From JAEUKH01 sp964447205 (GTDB lineage Bacteria; Myxococcota_A; Polyangia; Polyangiales; Ga0077539): a stretch of 64,000 nucleotides of DNA. The position numbers and the translations under genes were made by a program. The stretch's first letter is position 1, and each line of letters opens with the position of its first letter. The stretch lies in contig CAYUSB010000028.1 of assembly GCA_964447205.1 (NCBI GenBank), positions 52,364 to 116,363 of the forward strand, written 5' to 3'. Shown here one piece after another: positions 29,012 through 39,620 of this stretch. The notes beneath the pieces are model-generated. The model was not told the DNA's origin, ran no database searches, and saw only the letters and a list, made by a program, of their open reading frames with translations.

Positions 29012-29605
29012 GTGACCGACCCGCCCAACCTCCGGCTCGTTCCCGGAGCCGATCCTCCCCCCGCTCCGCCCGCCTGGTCGCCCCCGCGCGGCCCCGAGTC
29101 GCGTCTGGTGGCTCCCGTCACCCTGGTGGCCCTCCTGCGGACCCGCAGCGATGTCCCCTGGACGGCCGTGGCCGAGTTTGCCCAGCACCTCCTGGAGGCC
29201 CTCACCCAGCGGGGCGATCGCCCGGCCCTCCTGTGGTCCGAGCGGGTCGACACCCTGCCCGCGGGGGTGTTCACGGTGGCCCGGTCGGCGGCGATCTTCC
29301 CGGAGGCCCTGCGCGAGGCCGCGGGCAAGGCCGTGTTGGCCCGCTTCGCCCACCTGGGGGCGGGGGCCGAGTATGTCGCCGCGGAGGCCCTGGTGTCCGA
29401 CCTGGCTCCTTGCACCCACGCCCTGATCGATGGGCGGCTTTTGGGGGTGTTGGAGGTTCATCGGAGCGTGGCCCTGGTGGGCGAGGGGCCGGGGCCGTGG
29501 TCGCCCGAGGCCGAGGCCCTGCGCGCTCGGTGCGACATCGAGCTCGTCGACCCGGGGGCCGTGGCCGCCGCCGCCCTCGTGCGGGCCCTGCCCCACGGGG
29601 ACTGA
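29012..29605 (+). CDS. Hypothetical protein
   Basis: 197 residues from a GTG start, soluble. The first 30 residues are Pro-rich. The rest alternates strands and helices (LVAPVTLVALLRTRSDVPWTAV, RPALLWSERVDTLPAGVFTVARSAAIF, LVSDLAPCTHALIDGRLLGVLEVHRSVALVGEGPG). A TATGAA element 15 bases upstream could be a -10 box. No family was recognised. It is convergent with gatB at 15 bases. Confidence 0.6.
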   Translation: MTDPPNLRLVPGADPPPAPPAWSPPRGPESRLVAPVTLVALLRTRSDVPWTAVAEFAQHLLEALTQRGDRPALLWSERVDTLPAGVFTVARSAAIFPEALREAAGKAVLARFAHLGAGAEYVAAEALVSDLAPCTHALIDGRLLGVLEVHRSVALVGEGPGPWSPEAEALRARCDIELVDPGAVAAAALVRALPHGD

Positions 29606-29620
29606 CCCGAGCGCGGTCGT

Positions 29621-31057
<1,437 letters not shown>

Positions 31058-31166
31058 TGGGCCCTCGGGAGGGTACGCGCTTCGGCGGGGGAGGTGTACG
31101 GGCTTGCGAACCGTGGGCGGCAGGCTACCGTGGTGGGCTCGTCGGCAGAGACACGAGGAGGCCGTT

Positions 31167-32303
31167 GTGTCGAGGGTGGGGCCAGACATCTGTGGAGACT
31201 GCGGGACCGTGTCCCCGCGTACGGTCGACGGAGACCCCTGCCGCGTGTGCGGGGGAGCCCCGACCCCGTGGGTTCGGGTCCCGCTCGATTTTTTCGACTG
31301 GGTTGGGCGGGTGGTTGGGGCGACCATCCTGGGCCTGAGCGGGGCGGCCTGCTGGCTGGCCGCGGGGGCCTTCCTGGCGGCCTGGATCGGCCCGACCACG
31401 GGGGCCAGGGTGCTGCAGGTTCTGTTGGGGCTGATCGTGGTCCCGGGGGGCGCAGTGGTGGGCTGGGTGCTCTTCCAGGCCACGCTCGACACCCTGCGGG
31501 CCCGGACGTGGCGTGCGGGCGCCGAGGAAGGCCCTCAGTTCGCCGAGGCCATGGTGGTCGGGACGCGCCTCGACCGCGGGCGGGGCTGGGTGGAGCGCCG
31601 GGGCGAGCCGTGGGAGTTCACCGAGCCCACGGTGTCGTCGTGTACGGCCTTCGGGTCGTTCCCGACGCTCCGGCGCACCCTCCTCACGAGCCGCACGTTC
31701 GCCCGGGGCACCCCAGGGACGGTCGACCTCCTCGTGCTCATGGCCCTCGTGCGGATGGCCGAGGCCGGGCACATCGAGCTCACCAGCAACGTCTGCCGAA
31801 GCTGGGGCGTCGGGCAGGTCCCCCCGAATCCAGACGCGCTGCCGTTCCCGTTCCGGCGTCGCCGCGACCCGCTCCTCGTGCGCCGCGGTCCGCGCCCCCT
31901 CGCGGGGCCCGACCCCATCGAGGCCCTCGTCCTCGCGGGTCTGTCCGTCACGCCCGCGGCCCCGGTCGCCGACGGCAACGGGGGAGACGCCGGGCCCTAC
32001 CGCACGCCCCCCGCGGCCCCGGAGCCCGACGACGCGGCCCCTCCGTGGGTTCCGCTGGCCGAGGTCCTCGCCTTGGGAGCCCGCACCCTGCCCTCGCCGC
32101 GGCGGGCCCTGCGCGACCAGGTCCGCGAGGCGATGCGTCGGGCGGGGGGAGACCCGCTGACCGAAGACGACCTGGCCGCCGCCTCGGCCGCCTACGCAGC
32201 CCTCTTCGCCCGACAGGAGAACAACGTCACCCTGGAGTTCAGAGTGTTTGAAGCCTGTACGGAGGGCCTGCGGCCCGGGGCATGGCGAGAGTTCGTGGCG
32301 TAG
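31167..32303 (+). CDS. Zinc-ribbon membrane protein, hypothetical
   Basis: 378 residues from GTG 31167, which sits seven bases after a GAGGAG ribosome site. The N-terminus is a zinc ribbon (CGDCG...CRVCG). Two hydrophobic helices follow (GATILGLSGAACWLAAGAFLAAWIG and LLGLIVVPGGAVVGWVLFQ), and then a cytoplasmic C-terminal part with many Arg and an acidic middle. No catalytic motif is seen. Its 3' end overlaps the convergent kinase gene by 65 bases. Confidence 0.7.
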   Translation: MSRVGPDICGDCGTVSPRTVDGDPCRVCGGAPTPWVRVPLDFFDWVGRVVGATILGLSGAACWLAAGAFLAAWIGPTTGARVLQVLLGLIVVPGGAVVGWVLFQATLDTLRARTWRAGAEEGPQFAEAMVVGTRLDRGRGWVERRGEPWEFTEPTVSSCTAFGSFPTLRRTLLTSRTFARGTPGTVDLLVLMALVRMAEAGHIELTSNVCRSWGVGQVPPNPDALPFPFRRRRDPLLVRRGPRPLAGPDPIEALVLAGLSVTPAAPVADGNGGDAGPYRTPPAAPEPDDAAPPWVPLAEVLALGARTLPSPRRALRDQVREAMRRAGGDPLTEDDLAAASAAYAALFARQENNVTLEFRVFEACTEGLRPGAWREFVA

Positions 32304-33612
32304 TCCTTGAGGCTGTCCCCAGGGCCCGCCCCCGGGCCGGGGGAGCCATGGGTTGGGCCCGATCCTGAAACCGCGGGAGCACCGGGTCGGTCGGTTCGGA
32401 CGACACGAGCAGGGGCTCGGTGGCGACCTGGCGCGCCACCGGGCCTGCGGGCAACATCGCGGCCACCCGCCACAACGCGAGGGCCACCAGAAGGGCCACC
32501 GGGACGGCCCAGGGCGCCCTGCCGAGCCCCCTCCGCGGCATGACCCGGACCACGGTCTCCTCCTCCGCCTCGATCCCCGTGGGCCTCGGGAGTCTGGGCA
32601 CGATCTGCGTCGGAATCTGCGAGGGCTCGATCGGCTCCGGCGGGGGGTTCCACACGGGCCTGTCGGGCTCTTCTTCGCGCGACCGGAGGTGGGCCAAGGG
32701 GGGAGAGGTGTCCCAGCGAGACGGGGAGGGCTTGGGGGCCCAATGCTCCATCAGGGCCCCGAGGAAGTGCTGCATGGACTGAAAACGCGCCGCCCGGTCG
32801 CGCTCCATGGCCCGCCCCACGACCTCGGCGAGGCCCCGGGAGACATGCGGGGCCACGGCGTCGAGGCGCGGGACCGGGGTGGCCAGCACCCGCAGGAGCA
32901 CCACGCTCAGGTCGTCGTGGTCGAAGGGGTGGTCGCCCGACAGGATCGTGTACAACACGACCCCCACGGCCCACACGTCGACCAGGGGATCGGGCGCTTC
33001 GCTCTGCTCTACGGACTCGGGCGGCATGTAGTGGGGCGTCCCCACGAGGAGACCCGGGGCGGTCAGGTTGCCCCCCCGCGACCCGGCGGGGGCATCGAGG
33101 AGGCGGACCACCCCGAAGTCCAAGAGCTTCGGGGTCAGGCCCCCCGCCTCGGTGCGGGCGAGGAAGATGTTCTCGGGTTTGACGTCGCGGTGCACCATAC
33201 CCGCCTGGTGCATCTTGATCAGGACCCGCATCACGGGGACCATCACGGCCAACGCGTCGGCCACGGGCAGGGGCCCGATCCTTTGTGTCATCGCGGAGAG
33301 GTCCTCGCCGCGGAGATACTCCTGCACGAGGTAGTGGGTGCCCCGCTCGGCGTCGCGGCCGATGTCCAGGATCCGGACCGCGTGAGGGTCCTCGATGCGG
33401 GCCAGGGCCCTGCCCTCCCGCAGGAGCCGGGTCTCCATCAGGGGATTGCCCTGGTACCCGGGGAGGAGAAACTTCATCACCACCGTCTGGCCGGTCCACA
33501 GGTGTTCGGCCTTGAACACCATCCCCATCCCGCCCTGACTGAGGAGCGACAGGAGACGGTATCTCCCTGCGATCTCCGCCCCCTCGGCGAGCTGCGCCCT
33601 GACTGCGTGCAT
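32239..33612 (-). CDS. Ser/Thr protein kinase, membrane-anchored
   Basis: 457 residues from ATG 33612 (preceded by a G-rich ribosome-site-like stretch); ATG 33654 is an alternative. Kinase motifs: SQGGMGMVFKA glycine loop, VVMKF Lys, MVHRDVKPENIF and LLDFGVVR. A YMPPES activation-segment end follows. After a Pro-rich linker there is one membrane helix (WAVPVALLVALALWRVAAML) and a short extracytoplasmic tail. The first glycine of the loop is replaced by Ser, which is uncommon but tolerated. The substrate is unknown. It runs convergent to the zinc-ribbon gene. Confidence 0.92.
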   Translation of the reverse strand: MHAVRAQLAEGAEIAGRYRLLSLLSQGGMGMVFKAEHLWTGQTVVMKFLLPGYQGNPLMETRLLREGRALARIEDPHAVRILDIGRDAERGTHYLVQEYLRGEDLSAMTQRIGPLPVADALAVMVPVMRVLIKMHQAGMVHRDVKPENIFLARTEAGGLTPKLLDFGVVRLLDAPAGSRGGNLTAPGLLVGTPHYMPPESVEQSEAPDPLVDVWAVGVVLYTILSGDHPFDHDDLSVVLLRVLATPVPRLDAVAPHVSRGLAEVVGRAMERDRAARFQSMQHFLGALMEHWAPKPSPSRWDTSPPLAHLRSREEEPDRPVWNPPPEPIEPSQIPTQIVPRLPRPTGIEAEEETVVRVMPRRGLGRAPWAVPVALLVALALWRVAAMLPAGPVARQVATEPLLVSSEPTDPVLPRFQDRAQPMAPPARGRALGTASRTTPRTLAMPRAAGPPYRLQTL

Positions 33613-33822
33613 GACCCGATCCCCCCGCGCACCATGGGAAGCCGTCTCGAACATCGTCCCGCACGCACGTCGCAAATCAGGGGCCATGACCCCAGGCGAG
33701 GGTCTCCGCCCCGAAGACGTCGGAGAATCCCGCGGCGGACGGGGTGGTCAGTCTTCCCCCGTGCCCCTGAGGCTACTCACCCGGGAGCGAAGGGGCCGTG
33801 ACACCCGCGTCTCGCGGGAGCC

Positions 33823-35001
33823 CTACCGGGCCGCAGCCGCGGTGGTCCCAAAGCGGATCCGGGCCCCGGCGGCGAAGGCCAGGGTGGTGACCCCTCCGTC
33901 GCCCGGGGCGGCCTCCAGGGACAGCCCCGCGAAGGCCGCCACCCGGGGGGTAAACCCGTACTCGGCCCGCACGAAGGGAGCGAGCCACAGGGCCGTGGCC
34001 CGGGCTCCGGTGATGCCCTGCCAGACTCCCACGAGCAGGCCCGCGGTGGCCCGCAGGGGCAGCCGCCCCTGGGCGGGGAAGGTGTACTGGGCCCCTCCGC
34101 CCATGGAGAAGGCGCTGGTCGGGGCCGCGAGGACGGACACCGCCGCGGCGAGCTCGAGGCCCCGCACCTGGGACAGGGCGTAGGCCGCCTCGAAGCGCAC
34201 CGCGAACACCCCCGACGAGGGCTCTCCGGGGGCGTTTCCTGCGATCACCATGGTGGGGCTCTGGCGGGTCCCCGACAGGAGCCCTCCGGCGTGCAGGGAC
34301 ACCCCGAGGGAGACGGGGCCACCCTGGTCGTAGGGGCGCACGGGGTGGGCGGCGTCTTCGGCCCGGCGGCGGGCGGCGGCGGCCTCGGCGGCCTGGCGGC
34401 GTTGGGCCTCGGCGTCCTGGGTGGCGGCGGCCCGCTGGCGCTCTTCCTCGGCCCGTCGGGCTTCTTCGGCGCGGCGGGCGGCGTCGGGGTCGACCGGGGC
34501 GGGCCCGAGGGCGCTCGGTTGAAAGAGGGCGTCGAGCATCTCGGCCACGGCCTCGCCGGCCACGTGGTCGCCGACGTTGCGGGCCTGGGTGGCGCTCCGC
34601 CCGGTGGGGACCTCGTACAGGGTCAGGGTGAGGTTGTACTGCCCTGCGAAGGGCACGACCTCGCCCGTGAGGACGTGGGTGGCGGCCATGCCCTGCCCCG
34701 CCCGGGCCAGGCCCAGGGCGTCCCGGGGCGGGTTGACCCCGAGCCCCATGTTGACGCTCTGTCGGTCAGGAACCTGAGCCCCCCGGGCCAGGAGCGACCC
34801 CCGCACGGTGGCCTCGACATCAGCCAGGCGGTCGTGGGTGGCCGTCCCCCGAAACCCCAGCACCGCCACCACATGGCGCTGCCCCGGAGTGGACGCGGGG
34901 GCTGGCTGGGCGAGGGCCATCCGTGGGGCCACGAGCCCTCCTGCGAGGCTCAGCCCCAGGGCCAGGGCCCGCAAGGCGGGTCGACGTGGGCGGCGGCTCA
35001 T
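33823..35001 (-). CDS. Exported protein with coiled region and beta-barrel-like C-terminus
   Basis: 392 residues. The signal peptide ends near RMALAQPAPA. The first domain (VVAVLGFRGTATHDRLADVEATVRGSLLARG) resembles FlgT/CsgG/TolB-type outer-membrane modules that read a small regulated output (here ATHVLTGEVVPFAGQYNLTLTLYEVPTG). An Arg/Ala/Glu-rich coiled coil follows, and the last 170 residues alternate hydrophobic strands (FAVRFEAAYALSQVRGLELAAAVSV, ending in ARIRFG), as in an outer-membrane barrel. Its ATG overlaps the ftsK stop (ATGA), so the pair is translationally coupled. Confidence 0.65.
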   Translation of the reverse strand: MSRRPRRPALRALALGLSLAGGLVAPRMALAQPAPASTPGQRHVVAVLGFRGTATHDRLADVEATVRGSLLARGAQVPDRQSVNMGLGVNPPRDALGLARAGQGMAATHVLTGEVVPFAGQYNLTLTLYEVPTGRSATQARNVGDHVAGEAVAEMLDALFQPSALGPAPVDPDAARRAEEARRAEEERQRAAATQDAEAQRRQAAEAAAARRRAEDAAHPVRPYDQGGPVSLGVSLHAGGLLSGTRQSPTMVIAGNAPGEPSSGVFAVRFEAAYALSQVRGLELAAAVSVLAAPTSAFSMGGGAQYTFPAQGRLPLRATAGLLVGVWQGITGARATALWLAPFVRAEYGFTPRVAAFAGLSLEAAPGDGGVTTLAFAAGARIRFGTTAAAAR

Positions 35002-37841
35002 CCGAGCACCTCGCGCTCTTTGCCGGGGCCCTTGGGGGCGCCTACGATGCCCTCCCGCTCCATCTTGTCCACGATGCGGGCGGCCACGTTGTACCCGATC
35101 CCCAGGTAACGCTGGACGTACGACACCGAGCACTTGCGCGAGGTGATCACGAGGTTGACGGCCTTGTCATACTTCTCCTGCGGGACCTTGATCTCCGCAG
35201 GCCCGCTGTCACCCCCGTCCTCCTCGTCGTCGCGGGGCTTGAGGATGTCCTCGTCGTAGTTGGGCCGGGCCTGGGCCCGCCAGTGGTCGGTCACCCGCTG
35301 CACCTCGTCTTCGTTCACGAAGGCGCAGTGTACCCGCCGCAGGTCGCTCGCGCCCGGAGGCAGGATCAGCATGTCCCCGCGCCCGAGGAGGTGCTCGGCC
35401 CCCTGCTGGTCGAGGATCGTGCGGGAGTCGACCCGCTGGCTCACCTTGAAGGCGATCCGGGCGGGGAAGTTGGCCTTGATCATGCCCGTGATGACGTCGA
35501 CGCTCGGGCGTTGGGTCGCGAGGATCACGTGGATCCCCGCGGCCCGGGCCTTCTGGGCGAGGCGGGCCACGGCGGCCTCGATGTCCTTGCCGGCCACCAT
35601 GATGAGGTCGGCAAACTCGTCGACCACGCAGAGGATGTACGGCAGCTTCTGCGGGCGATCGACCGGGCATGGGGCCTCTCCGTCGGTGACGGCCACGGTG
35701 GTCCCGGTCTGCTTCATGCGGACGGGCCCGTCGGCCCCGCGGAGGGGCTTGTCCTCGGCCAGGGCCTTGGCCACCCGCTCGTTGTAGGTGGTGATGTTGC
35801 GCGACCCGGTCTGGGCGAAGAGGTGGTACCGCCGCTCCATCTCGTCGACCACCCAACGCAGGGCCAGGGTGGCCTTCTTCATGTCCGTGACCACGGGCAG
35901 GAGCATGTGGGGGATCCCGTCGTAGACCGCGAGCTCGACCATCTTGGGATCGATCATCAGCAGACGTACGTCCTCGGGGCCGCGTTTGTACAAGAGCGAG
36001 GTGAGCATCACGTTGAGCCCCACGCTCTTGCCCGCCCCGGTGGCCCCGGCCACGATGAGGTGCGGCATGGTGGCGAGGTCGGCGTAGAAGGGGGCCCCCA
36101 CCACGTCCTTGCCCAGGGCCACCGGGAGGGCCCCCCCGAGCTTCTGGAAGGCCTCGGTCTCGACCATCTCGCGGAAGTACACGGTCTGCCGCACCGTGTT
36201 GGGGATCTCGAAGCCCACCCGGCCCTTGCCCGGGATGGGGGCCACGATGCGCACCTTGCTGGCCTCCAGGCTCATGGCCAGGTCGTCCGAGAGCCGTACG
36301 ATCTTCGACAGCTTCGTCCCCGCCGCGGGCAGGACCTCGTAGGTGGTGACCACGGGCCCCGGGTGGATCTCCATCACACGGCCGTCGATGGAGTAGTCGG
36401 TGAGGGTCTGGATGAGGCGGTCGGCCGTGGCCCGGAGCTGAGACTCGTCGAAGCCCACCCGGGCCGCGGGGGGAGCGGCCAGGAGCTCCGTGGAGGGCAT
36501 CTCCAGGGCACGGGGGGGCTCGACCCCTCCCCGGGGCAGGGGCATCACCGGGGCCTTCTCCGTCGGGACGGAGGCCTCCCGCATGGCCCGCTCGATCTCC
36601 CGGGCGTGCGAGACGATGGTGAGAGGGCCGAGGTCGGCCTCGGACGCAGACTCCGCCACGACGTCGTCGGCGTCGTCGGGCTCCCAGGGCGGAGGCGTCG
36701 AACGCCGCGGGGCCCGCGCCCGCACCGGCTCGGCCTCCACCACGGCGACCACGCCCGGGGACGCCTCGGGGGAGGGCTCCCCCGGGCCCTTGCGGGCAGG
36801 GCGGCGCCCCGGACGGACGGCGGGCTCGTCGCTCGAAGCCAGGGCCTCGAAGACCCCCCGGGCGTCGTCGTCGGCCGCCTCGCCGGGGTCGACCGGGGCA
36901 GAGGACGTGACGGCCTCGACCACCACCCGCGGGGCGGGCCGCAGAGGGGCCTTGCGGGCCGCCGGGGGAGGCTCGGCGGGTGGTGGGGCCTCCGGGGCAG
37001 GGCGGGGCCTCAGGGGGCGCGGAGGCGGCCGTCGCGGGGCCTCGACGGAGACGGGGGCGGGGGCGCCGGAGGGGCCGTCGGAGGGGTCTCCCGGGTCGTC
37101 GGGGTCGTCGCCGGGGTCGGGGGCCTCGCGCCGTTGGGATCGGGGGTCGAGGAGGGGTCCGAGGGCCCGCTCGACCTGCTCCTCGGGGGCCACGATGCGG
37201 GGGGGGTCGTCGTGGGGGCTCTTTGAGCGCCCCTCGGCCACCCGGGCCTCGCGCCAGGCCGCGGCCACGACCTTGACCCCGTTGCGGACGAGGGCTCCGC
37301 CGCGGACCCCGGCGACCTGGGCCCCCGAAGCGATCGAGACCACGGAAAGACGGGTGCGCAGGACCAGGGCCACGAGGAGGGCCGAGATGACCAGGGTGTT
37401 GGCCCCGGCCGTCCCGATGGCGGCCCGGAGGCCTTCGGCGAGGGTGCTGCCCACGAGGCCCCCGGCGGCGAGGCCCCCGAGCATGGGGCGCTCCCCCAGC
37501 CACAGGTGCAGGGCCGTGGCCACCGTGCCCACGATGGCCACCGTGCCCAACACACGAAGCAACCGAAAGGGCTCGACGGTGCGGCGAAAGAGCCGCACGG
37601 CCAGCAGGGCGAGGCTCAGCGGCAAAAGGGCCGCCGCGGTCCCCAAAAACGCTACAAGGGCCTCAGCCACCCGCAATCCGACGGGCCCGGCCCAATCCGA
37701 GCCGCCCCGGACATCGAAGCTAGCAAGGGCAATGCCAGAGAGAAAAGCCGCGGCGAGACTGACGATCCCGAGGACTTCGTGGCGTTTGGGCTGAACAACC
37801 GCGATGGGTTCGTCGCGGCGGAGGTTGGCATGCGACCGCAC
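34998..37841 (-). CDS. ftsK: FtsK/SpoIIIE DNA translocase
   Basis: 947-residue translocase that pumps chromosomal DNA through the division septum. The N-terminal third has four to five membrane helices, a Pro/Glu-rich linker (about residues 220-400) follows, and the motor has Walker A GATGAGKS near residue 600 and the later CVVDEFADLIM. The C-terminal gamma domain (VNLVITSRKCSVSYVQRYLGIGYNVAARIVDKMEREGIVG) binds KOPS-like sequences. A hydrophobic cluster at residues 22-42 is the first helix. The downstream barrel-like gene is ATGA-coupled. Confidence 0.96.
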   Translation of the reverse strand: MRSHANLRRDEPIAVVQPKRHEVLGIVSLAAAFLSGIALASFDVRGGSDWAGPVGLRVAEALVAFLGTAAALLPLSLALLAVRLFRRTVEPFRLLRVLGTVAIVGTVATALHLWLGERPMLGGLAAGGLVGSTLAEGLRAAIGTAGANTLVISALLVALVLRTRLSVVSIASGAQVAGVRGGALVRNGVKVVAAAWREARVAEGRSKSPHDDPPRIVAPEEQVERALGPLLDPRSQRREAPDPGDDPDDPGDPSDGPSGAPAPVSVEAPRRPPPRPLRPRPAPEAPPPAEPPPAARKAPLRPAPRVVVEAVTSSAPVDPGEAADDDARGVFEALASSDEPAVRPGRRPARKGPGEPSPEASPGVVAVVEAEPVRARAPRRSTPPPWEPDDADDVVAESASEADLGPLTIVSHAREIERAMREASVPTEKAPVMPLPRGGVEPPRALEMPSTELLAAPPAARVGFDESQLRATADRLIQTLTDYSIDGRVMEIHPGPVVTTYEVLPAAGTKLSKIVRLSDDLAMSLEASKVRIVAPIPGKGRVGFEIPNTVRQTVYFREMVETEAFQKLGGALPVALGKDVVGAPFYADLATMPHLIVAGATGAGKSVGLNVMLTSLLYKRGPEDVRLLMIDPKMVELAVYDGIPHMLLPVVTDMKKATLALRWVVDEMERRYHLFAQTGSRNITTYNERVAKALAEDKPLRGADGPVRMKQTGTTVAVTDGEAPCPVDRPQKLPYILCVVDEFADLIMVAGKDIEAAVARLAQKARAAGIHVILATQRPSVDVITGMIKANFPARIAFKVSQRVDSRTILDQQGAEHLLGRGDMLILPPGASDLRRVHCAFVNEDEVQRVTDHWRAQARPNYDEDILKPRDDEEDGGDSGPAEIKVPQEKYDKAVNLVITSRKCSVSYVQRYLGIGYNVAARIVDKMEREGIVGAPKGPGKEREVLG

Positions 37842-37900
37842 GGGCCGAGCCTAAGCACAGCCCGGAGGGGGGCGCGAGTATCGCGCAACGCGCGACAGTG

Positions 37901-37928
37901 TTGACCCCAGCACACCATTGACTAGGAT
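37901..37928 (+). promoter_or_regulatory. Promoter of the HEAT-like lipoprotein gene
   Basis: TTGACC at 37901-37906 and TAGGAT at 37923-37928, with 16 bases between them, in the 191-base divergent gap between ftsK and the lipoprotein gene. The -35 hexamer is the same as in the two atp promoters. Confidence 0.6.
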
Positions 37929-38033
37929 GGGAGCCGCGAAAAGTGTGGGCCCCGCGGCGGGAGTGTCGTCGTCGTCGGTGGGCTTCGGGGTGCAAGGGCA
38001 CCCGGTTTCCCCATGATTTGCCAGAGGAGACGG

Positions 38034-39590
38034 ATGCGACGGATCGTACATGGCTTGGCGACCGCGATGGTGTTGCTCACAGCGGCCGGCTGCAACGTCA
38101 CCGACAACGACATCGAGCACTGGAAGCGCACCCAGCGCGGCCCGAGGAAGATCACCACGGTGCTGATGCAGGGCAGCTACGCCCTGCCGATGCGGGTCCA
38201 CGCGGCGCGTGCCCTCGTCGAGATGAAGCACCCCAACGCCAACGGGCTCGAGCTGCTCCAGGCCGCCCTGCAGGCCATGCCCTCGGCCGAGCGCGAGCAG
38301 ATCGTGCACGCCCTCCTGCCCGAGCTCGGGGCCATGATGCGGGCCCAGGGTTCGACCCCGAGCCAGGGCCCCACCGACGCCCAGATGCGGGCCAAGGACG
38401 GGGCCTACGTCATCATCCGCGGCGACGGCCGCACGAGCTTCGCCAGCGCCGAAGACCGGGCCGCCCTGAGCGCCCTCGTGCTCGACTGGCTCCTCGCCGA
38501 CTTCAACCAGCGGGCCCTGGCCGGGTCGTACACCGCCGAGCAGGTGGTCAACGCCATCGGCCCGAGCAGCGCCGAGCGTCTCACCCAGGCCATCAGCTCG
38601 GCCGACGAGCAGATCCCCGTGGCGGTCGAGCTGGCCAAGCTCATCCACGGGGTGGGCACCCCCGAGGCCCAGAGCGCCGCCGCGGCCCGCCTCGTCACCG
38701 TGTCCCGCGAGCTCGAGAGCCCGGCGGTCGACGACCGCCTGCGGGCCCGGGCCCGGCAGATGCTCACCCAACCCGGGGCCCCGGCCCCCGCCGAGGACGC
38801 TGTAGCCCGCGGGGGCGATCGCCTCCGCGATCAGTACCTCACGGTGATCTTCGAGGCCATCCGCACCCTCGGCCGCCCCAACGGCACCGAGTACCTCCTC
38901 GGGGTGGCCCGTTCGGCCACGACTCCCCTCGCCCGTCGCAAGCTCGCCCTCACGGCCCTGGCCGGGTCGGTCTCCTCGGCCCACACCGCGGGGCTCCTCG
39001 AGGTGGTCAACTGCACCGAGGGCCCCAACTGCGACCTCGACCTGCGGGGCCTCGCCATCGACCGCATCGGCGAGACCCGCGACCGGGCCGTGGTCCCCCA
39101 GCTCTTCACCCTCTTCGACCAGGCCAACGGGGGCGTAGCCGGCATGGCCTTCACCATCCGGTGGAAGCTCGGAGAGTCCGTCCTCCGCCTCGGAGGGCCG
39201 TCGATCATCCCAGACTTCGTGTCGCACCTCGGGCCGCGACCCGCCCCCTTCGCCGGGTACACCTTCGCCGAGATCAACGGGTATGCCCAGGCCATCGGCG
39301 ACATGACCCCGCCCCCCCGCGAGGTCATGCGGCGATACACCGCCGCCAACCACCCGGTGGCCGTGCGCCTTCTGGCCCTGATGTTTCTCGGGGTCAAGGG
39401 CGAAGAGAGCGATCTGGCCTTGTTGCAGCCGATGACCTCCGACGCCACGCCCATCCAGGGCGAAGGCTGGAGCGAGGAGCAGCTCGCCACGGTGGGCGCC
39501 GTCGCCACCCGGGCCCGCGAGCAGCTCCAACGTGCCCTGCGGGCGGCCCAGCCGACCCCCTCCCCCACTCCCACCAACCCCGCGCAGTAG
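38034..39590 (+). CDS. Lipoprotein with HEAT-like helical repeats
   Basis: 518 residues from ATG 38034, which follows AGAGGAG. The signal peptide ends with lipobox AAGC. The body consists of many short Ala/Leu/Arg helices (MRVHAARALVEMKHPNANGLELLQAALQAMPSAEREQI, LARRKLALTALAGSVSS, MRRYTAANHPVAVRLLALMFLG) that look like HEAT or PBS-lyase-type repeats, typical of protein-interaction scaffolds. Lipid anchoring places it in the envelope. The -35 and -10 are at 37901-37928. The function is unknown. Confidence 0.7.
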   Translation: MRRIVHGLATAMVLLTAAGCNVTDNDIEHWKRTQRGPRKITTVLMQGSYALPMRVHAARALVEMKHPNANGLELLQAALQAMPSAEREQIVHALLPELGAMMRAQGSTPSQGPTDAQMRAKDGAYVIIRGDGRTSFASAEDRAALSALVLDWLLADFNQRALAGSYTAEQVVNAIGPSSAERLTQAISSADEQIPVAVELAKLIHGVGTPEAQSAAAARLVTVSRELESPAVDDRLRARARQMLTQPGAPAPAEDAVARGGDRLRDQYLTVIFEAIRTLGRPNGTEYLLGVARSATTPLARRKLALTALAGSVSSAHTAGLLEVVNCTEGPNCDLDLRGLAIDRIGETRDRAVVPQLFTLFDQANGGVAGMAFTIRWKLGESVLRLGGPSIIPDFVSHLGPRPAPFAGYTFAEINGYAQAIGDMTPPPREVMRRYTAANHPVAVRLLALMFLGVKGEESDLALLQPMTSDATPIQGEGWSEEQLATVGAVATRAREQLQRALRAAQPTPSPTPTNPAQ

Positions 39591-39620
39591 TGCGCGACGT
39601 ACGCTAAGGCAGCGGGTGCC

